A stretch of DNA of 27,475 nt from a virus, in IMG/VR virus record IMGVR_UViG_3300032286_000590, positions 1 through 27,475 of that record; one strand, given 5' to 3'. This document shows positions 25,043 through 27,475 of the stretch, piece after piece. Position 1 is the stretch's first letter. Every line of letters starts with the position of its first letter. The notes under the pieces are model-generated. The model searched no databases and was not told the origin of the DNA. It worked only from the letters and a program-made list of their open reading frames with translations. The translations under genes were made by a program, and so were the position numbers.

Positions 25043-25342
25043 TTAAATATTAGGTATGTATATAAATACAGTGCCAGCTACGGCACTTTTATCTTCAATT
25101 ATATTATTTATATTGATTGGACTAATCAATTCTGAACCAGTAATTATTTTATCACATTTTTGAGGTGAAAACCTTGATAATTCATAATCTATTTTATTAC
25201 TAGTTATTTCATTTATAATATCACTTTCATATTGATTAATGATATCTCCTTGATTTAACATATCCCAATCAAAATTTATTGGAATATTAATATTTAAATC
25301 ATCAATATTTGGTCTTTTTATTAAGAATTTATTCACAATCAT
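25043..25342 (-). CDS. Small hypothetical protein, 99 residues
   Basis: The ATG at 25342 is preferred over a TTG at 25345. The gene overlaps the end of the 547-residue gene by 14 bases and stops two bases before the protease-fusion ATG, so it is in a tightly coupled chain. The sequence starts MIVNKFLIKRPNIDDLNINI and has NFDWDMLNQGDIIN, ending TVFIYIPNI. It is acidic and Ile/Asn-rich without membrane segments or known motifs. It may be a small baseplate or linker subunit, an inference from context only. Confidence 0.55.
   Translation of the reverse strand: MIVNKFLIKRPNIDDLNINIPINFDWDMLNQGDIINQYESDIINEITSNKIDYELSRFSPQKCDKIITGSELISPININNIIEDKSAVAGTVFIYIPNI
25061..25068 (-). promoter_or_regulatory. 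Possible internal promoter box TATTTATA before the protease fusion
   Basis: The minus strand reads CTGTATTTATATACATACC. The box begins 28 bases before the ATG at 25040 but lies in the coding region of the preceding gene, so it may be coincidental. Confidence 0.25.
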
Positions 25343-26972
25343 CAATAATTGGTTTTTGATTTTGAGTAAAACCAGTTGTTATATTCAAATATGAATATCC
25401 TTCTGGTTTTAATTTAAAAATAAAATAATTAAACGGATATATAGAATCATTAATAAATGGATGATTCACCCCATTTCCTTCTTCGTCAAAAAATCCTGTA
25501 TCGTACAAATCTCTCCAAATATATTTATTAAGTTTTTTTGAAAAAAAAGCATATTTCGGAATATCTTCTTTACTGTCAAAATCAATAGTATTTAGTAAAT
25601 TAGAAAAAACTTTTATTGTAATTTTATTGTGTGGTTTATAATAATATCCATTCTTTTGATTTAATATTTTAAATATCTCAGGATTATGTGTTATCTTATT
25701 ATAATAATCACTAACAACTCTTTCTTTATGCTCAATAATATTCCATTCGCAAAAATCACCATTAATTATATCCCCTAATTTATAATTATCATTATAATGA
25801 AATACAAAATTACCTCTGGGATAACTTTTAGTTTGTATATTAACTTTAGATTTAGATGAATCCCACCATGAATTAGGCTTCTCATTTATATTAAATTCCC
25901 AGCCTTGTTTTAATCCACTATTTTGGGGGTTATTGAAAAAGCCTGATGTTCCTTTATGAACAATTGTAAAATACAATTCACTTATGGGTCTGTTCTTATT
26001 GTCAACAATAGATTCAACATTAATATCATCAATGGAAGTGAAATTATATGAAACATTTGATATTCTTCTACCCAACCTAATTTCATTTTCATAAAAAACT
26101 ATACTATATGGCGAATCAAACATATTTTTTTCAAAGCCAGCCTTAACGCAAATAATATCATCAACAGTTTTTATTATTTTATGTCTTCTAATATAGTAAG
26201 AAGATTTTGATTCATTAACATTATTAGGATCTATAACTCTTTTTATTACCCCTATATAATCATTTGGTATTGGAAAATTCAAAGGGTTATTAATTTCGAT
26301 ATTTATTATATAATCTTCTGTATTGTATTTTTCATTACCTAATGAATGAACTTTAAATATATTTTCAACCCCATTTTTAATAAAACTTATGTATTCGCTT
26401 GCTAAAATACCATGTTTAACCCCAAATTTTAATCTAACATAATCTTTGCCACTATTTTTTATATACTCAGAAACAAAAGGAATACCATCAAATACTTTCC
26501 AGTTTAATTTTTTACCAAATAAATCAATTTCCAAATCAAAATCAACCTCATCGTATGGATACGTGAAATAATATGACCAATTATATTTATATGATAATGA
26601 ACTATCATAAATGTTGTAGTCAACATTTATTGGAGGTCTAAAAAAATCAAATTCATAACTATTTAAGTAGCCATATTTGTTACTTATATTCAAATTGTCA
26701 GTATATTCATAAAATAATGTATTCTTATAATCTGGGTAATCTGTTGTACCCGTATATGAATTATTATATATAAAATTTAATTTAATTGTTGGTCTATATT
26801 TATTTGTCTTATTTTTTTCTTCATTTGCTAATTCAAGTAAATTTATATTTGAGTTTTTATCGAACTCAACCAATTCTTTCCTACCACTATACAAATTTAA
26901 GTTCAAATTACTATCTATATCATCTGAACCTTTATATTTAAATTTATTTGGGACTACTCTATTCTTACTCAT
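25329..26972 (-). CDS. Large structural protein of unknown function, 547 residues
   Basis: The protein starts MSKNRVVPNKFKYKGSDDID. It is soluble, aromatic- and Asn-rich and probably beta-rich. Recognisable stretches are NYKLGDIINGDFCEWNIIEH, ERVVSDYYNKITHN and later WRDLYDTGFFDEEGNGVNH. I associate these with a structural protein recurring in the tail regions of large Bacteroidota phages, with no known function. Its ATG overlaps the stop of the gene before it (ATGA) and its end overlaps the next gene by 14 bases. A baseplate or fibre-adaptor role is likely by context. Confidence 0.65.
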   Translation of the reverse strand: MSKNRVVPNKFKYKGSDDIDSNLNLNLYSGRKELVEFDKNSNINLLELANEEKNKTNKYRPTIKLNFIYNNSYTGTTDYPDYKNTLFYEYTDNLNISNKYGYLNSYEFDFFRPPINVDYNIYDSSLSYKYNWSYYFTYPYDEVDFDLEIDLFGKKLNWKVFDGIPFVSEYIKNSGKDYVRLKFGVKHGILASEYISFIKNGVENIFKVHSLGNEKYNTEDYIINIEINNPLNFPIPNDYIGVIKRVIDPNNVNESKSSYYIRRHKIIKTVDDIICVKAGFEKNMFDSPYSIVFYENEIRLGRRISNVSYNFTSIDDINVESIVDNKNRPISELYFTIVHKGTSGFFNNPQNSGLKQGWEFNINEKPNSWWDSSKSKVNIQTKSYPRGNFVFHYNDNYKLGDIINGDFCEWNIIEHKERVVSDYYNKITHNPEIFKILNQKNGYYYKPHNKITIKVFSNLLNTIDFDSKEDIPKYAFFSKKLNKYIWRDLYDTGFFDEEGNGVNHPFINDSIYPFNYFIFKLKPEGYSYLNITTGFTQNQKPIIDDCE

Positions 26973-27475
26973 AATGGATACCTATTTTTAAACAAATTCA
27001 TAGCTGAACCCCCCTTTACTAAACCAAAATAAAAATAATATGGTGCACCAACTAAAAACTTCATACTAGAAATACTATTAATATTATCAGCATATATATA
27101 ACCACGACTATAAATATCATCAGATAAATTACCTGCTAATGTTTTTGAGTTAACAAAATAATTATCTTCAGCATTTCTCTTTTCAAGCCTATCTAATGTT
27201 TGGTAATACCTGCTTGTAACTTTTAATCTTGTATCTGCACCAACCCAATGATTTTTATCAGTACCAAAAATATAAGTACTAGCTTTTTCACCCTTTCTCT
27301 CCCATATATATATTGGCACTTTTTGTGATTTAATAGGTATTGGAATGGTTCTAAACAATAAATCATTATCATCTCTAACGTTTATTCTGCTTGGGGTTAA
27401 ATAATCTCTAATTTGTAAATCCTCAACTGATGACGTAAAAAATACACCAATATATGTTTTAGTATCTATCTTATA
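26969..27475 (-). CDS. Structural protein, N-terminus cut by the right window edge
   Basis: The frame stays open from its stop at 26969 to the right edge: 168 residues visible, starting YKIDTKTYIGVFF. A TTG at 27358 has coding sequence upstream in the same frame, so it is not the start. Recognisable stretches are PIPIKSQKVPIYIWERKGEK and YYQTLDRLEKRNAEDNYF, ending SAMNLFKNRYPL. No domain is recognised. It overlaps the next gene by ATGA and heads the leftward chain of baseplate genes as far as this window shows. Confidence 0.65.
   Translation of the reverse strand, partial: YKIDTKTYIGVFFTSSVEDLQIRDYLTPSRINVRDDNDLLFRTIPIPIKSQKVPIYIWERKGEKASTYIFGTDKNHWVGADTRLKVTSRYYQTLDRLEKRNAEDNYFVNSKTLAGNLSDDIYSRGYIYADNINSISSMKFLVGAPYYFYFGLVKGGSAMNLFKNRYPL

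Noticed and set aside
27356-27358. TTG as the start of the gene at the right edge
   Set aside because: The same frame is open with coding-like sequence to the edge, so the gene starts outside the window.

Overview
The window is a piece of a large, AT-rich (roughly 70% A+T by eye) tailed-phage or prophage genome holding the tail, baseplate and host-recognition genes of a T4-like contractile-tailed virus. A tail sheath, a gp19-type tail tube, a gp26-type (T4_baseplate family) protein and a tape-measure candidate are all recognisable. The host is probably a member of the Bacteroidota. The evidence is SprB-type adhesin repeats, a TAnnTTTG-type promoter element in front of the one rightward gene, and start codons without obvious Shine-Dalgarno sequences. 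No rRNA, tRNA, integrase, transposase or CRISPR array was seen. All functional calls come from reading motifs, not from database searches.

Layout, read in the direction of transcription (right to left, minus strand). From 27475 to 10419 the genes are tightly packed, often with ATGA or TAATG stop/start overlaps. The order is: a gene cut by the right edge; large structural proteins of unknown role (26972, 25342); a trypsin-like protease joined by a Pro/Thr linker to a tail-type C-terminal domain (25040); a protein with a PKD-like segment (22903); an unrecognised protein (21849); a 1203-residue baseplate-type protein (20956); a SprB-repeat protein (17348); two small free-standing adaptor-like proteins (15210, 14950); and two fibre-like proteins with long Pro/Thr repeat linkers (14727, 12315), each followed by a small partner gene (12559, 10658). 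Next come a 53-residue gene at 10377, the tail sheath (10095) and, on the plus strand, a membrane-anchored glucosaminidase-like lysin (6030-6863). Leftward genes resume with a HAD-type phosphatase (5903), the tail tube (4917), the gp26-like chaperone/baseplate protein (4331), the tape measure (3409) and a structural gene cut by the left edge (1548).

In the morphogenesis part (10.4 kb down to 1) the genes sit in short units separated by hairpin terminators. Many unit starts carry TATTTATA or TATTTATT on the sense strand 17-53 bases before the ATG, a candidate phage-specific late promoter. In the baseplate/fibre part the genes are translationally coupled.

The strongest hidden feature is a 58-codon reading frame (3452-3628) overlapping the end of the gp26-like gene, one frame away, just before the tape measure. 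That is where many tailed phages encode a frameshifted tail-assembly chaperone extension. Other notable points are the protease in the baseplate region, the SprB-repeat protein that may mimic or bind gliding adhesins, a shared adaptor module found free-standing and at fibre N-termini, and a 17-copy hexapeptide repeat in one fibre.
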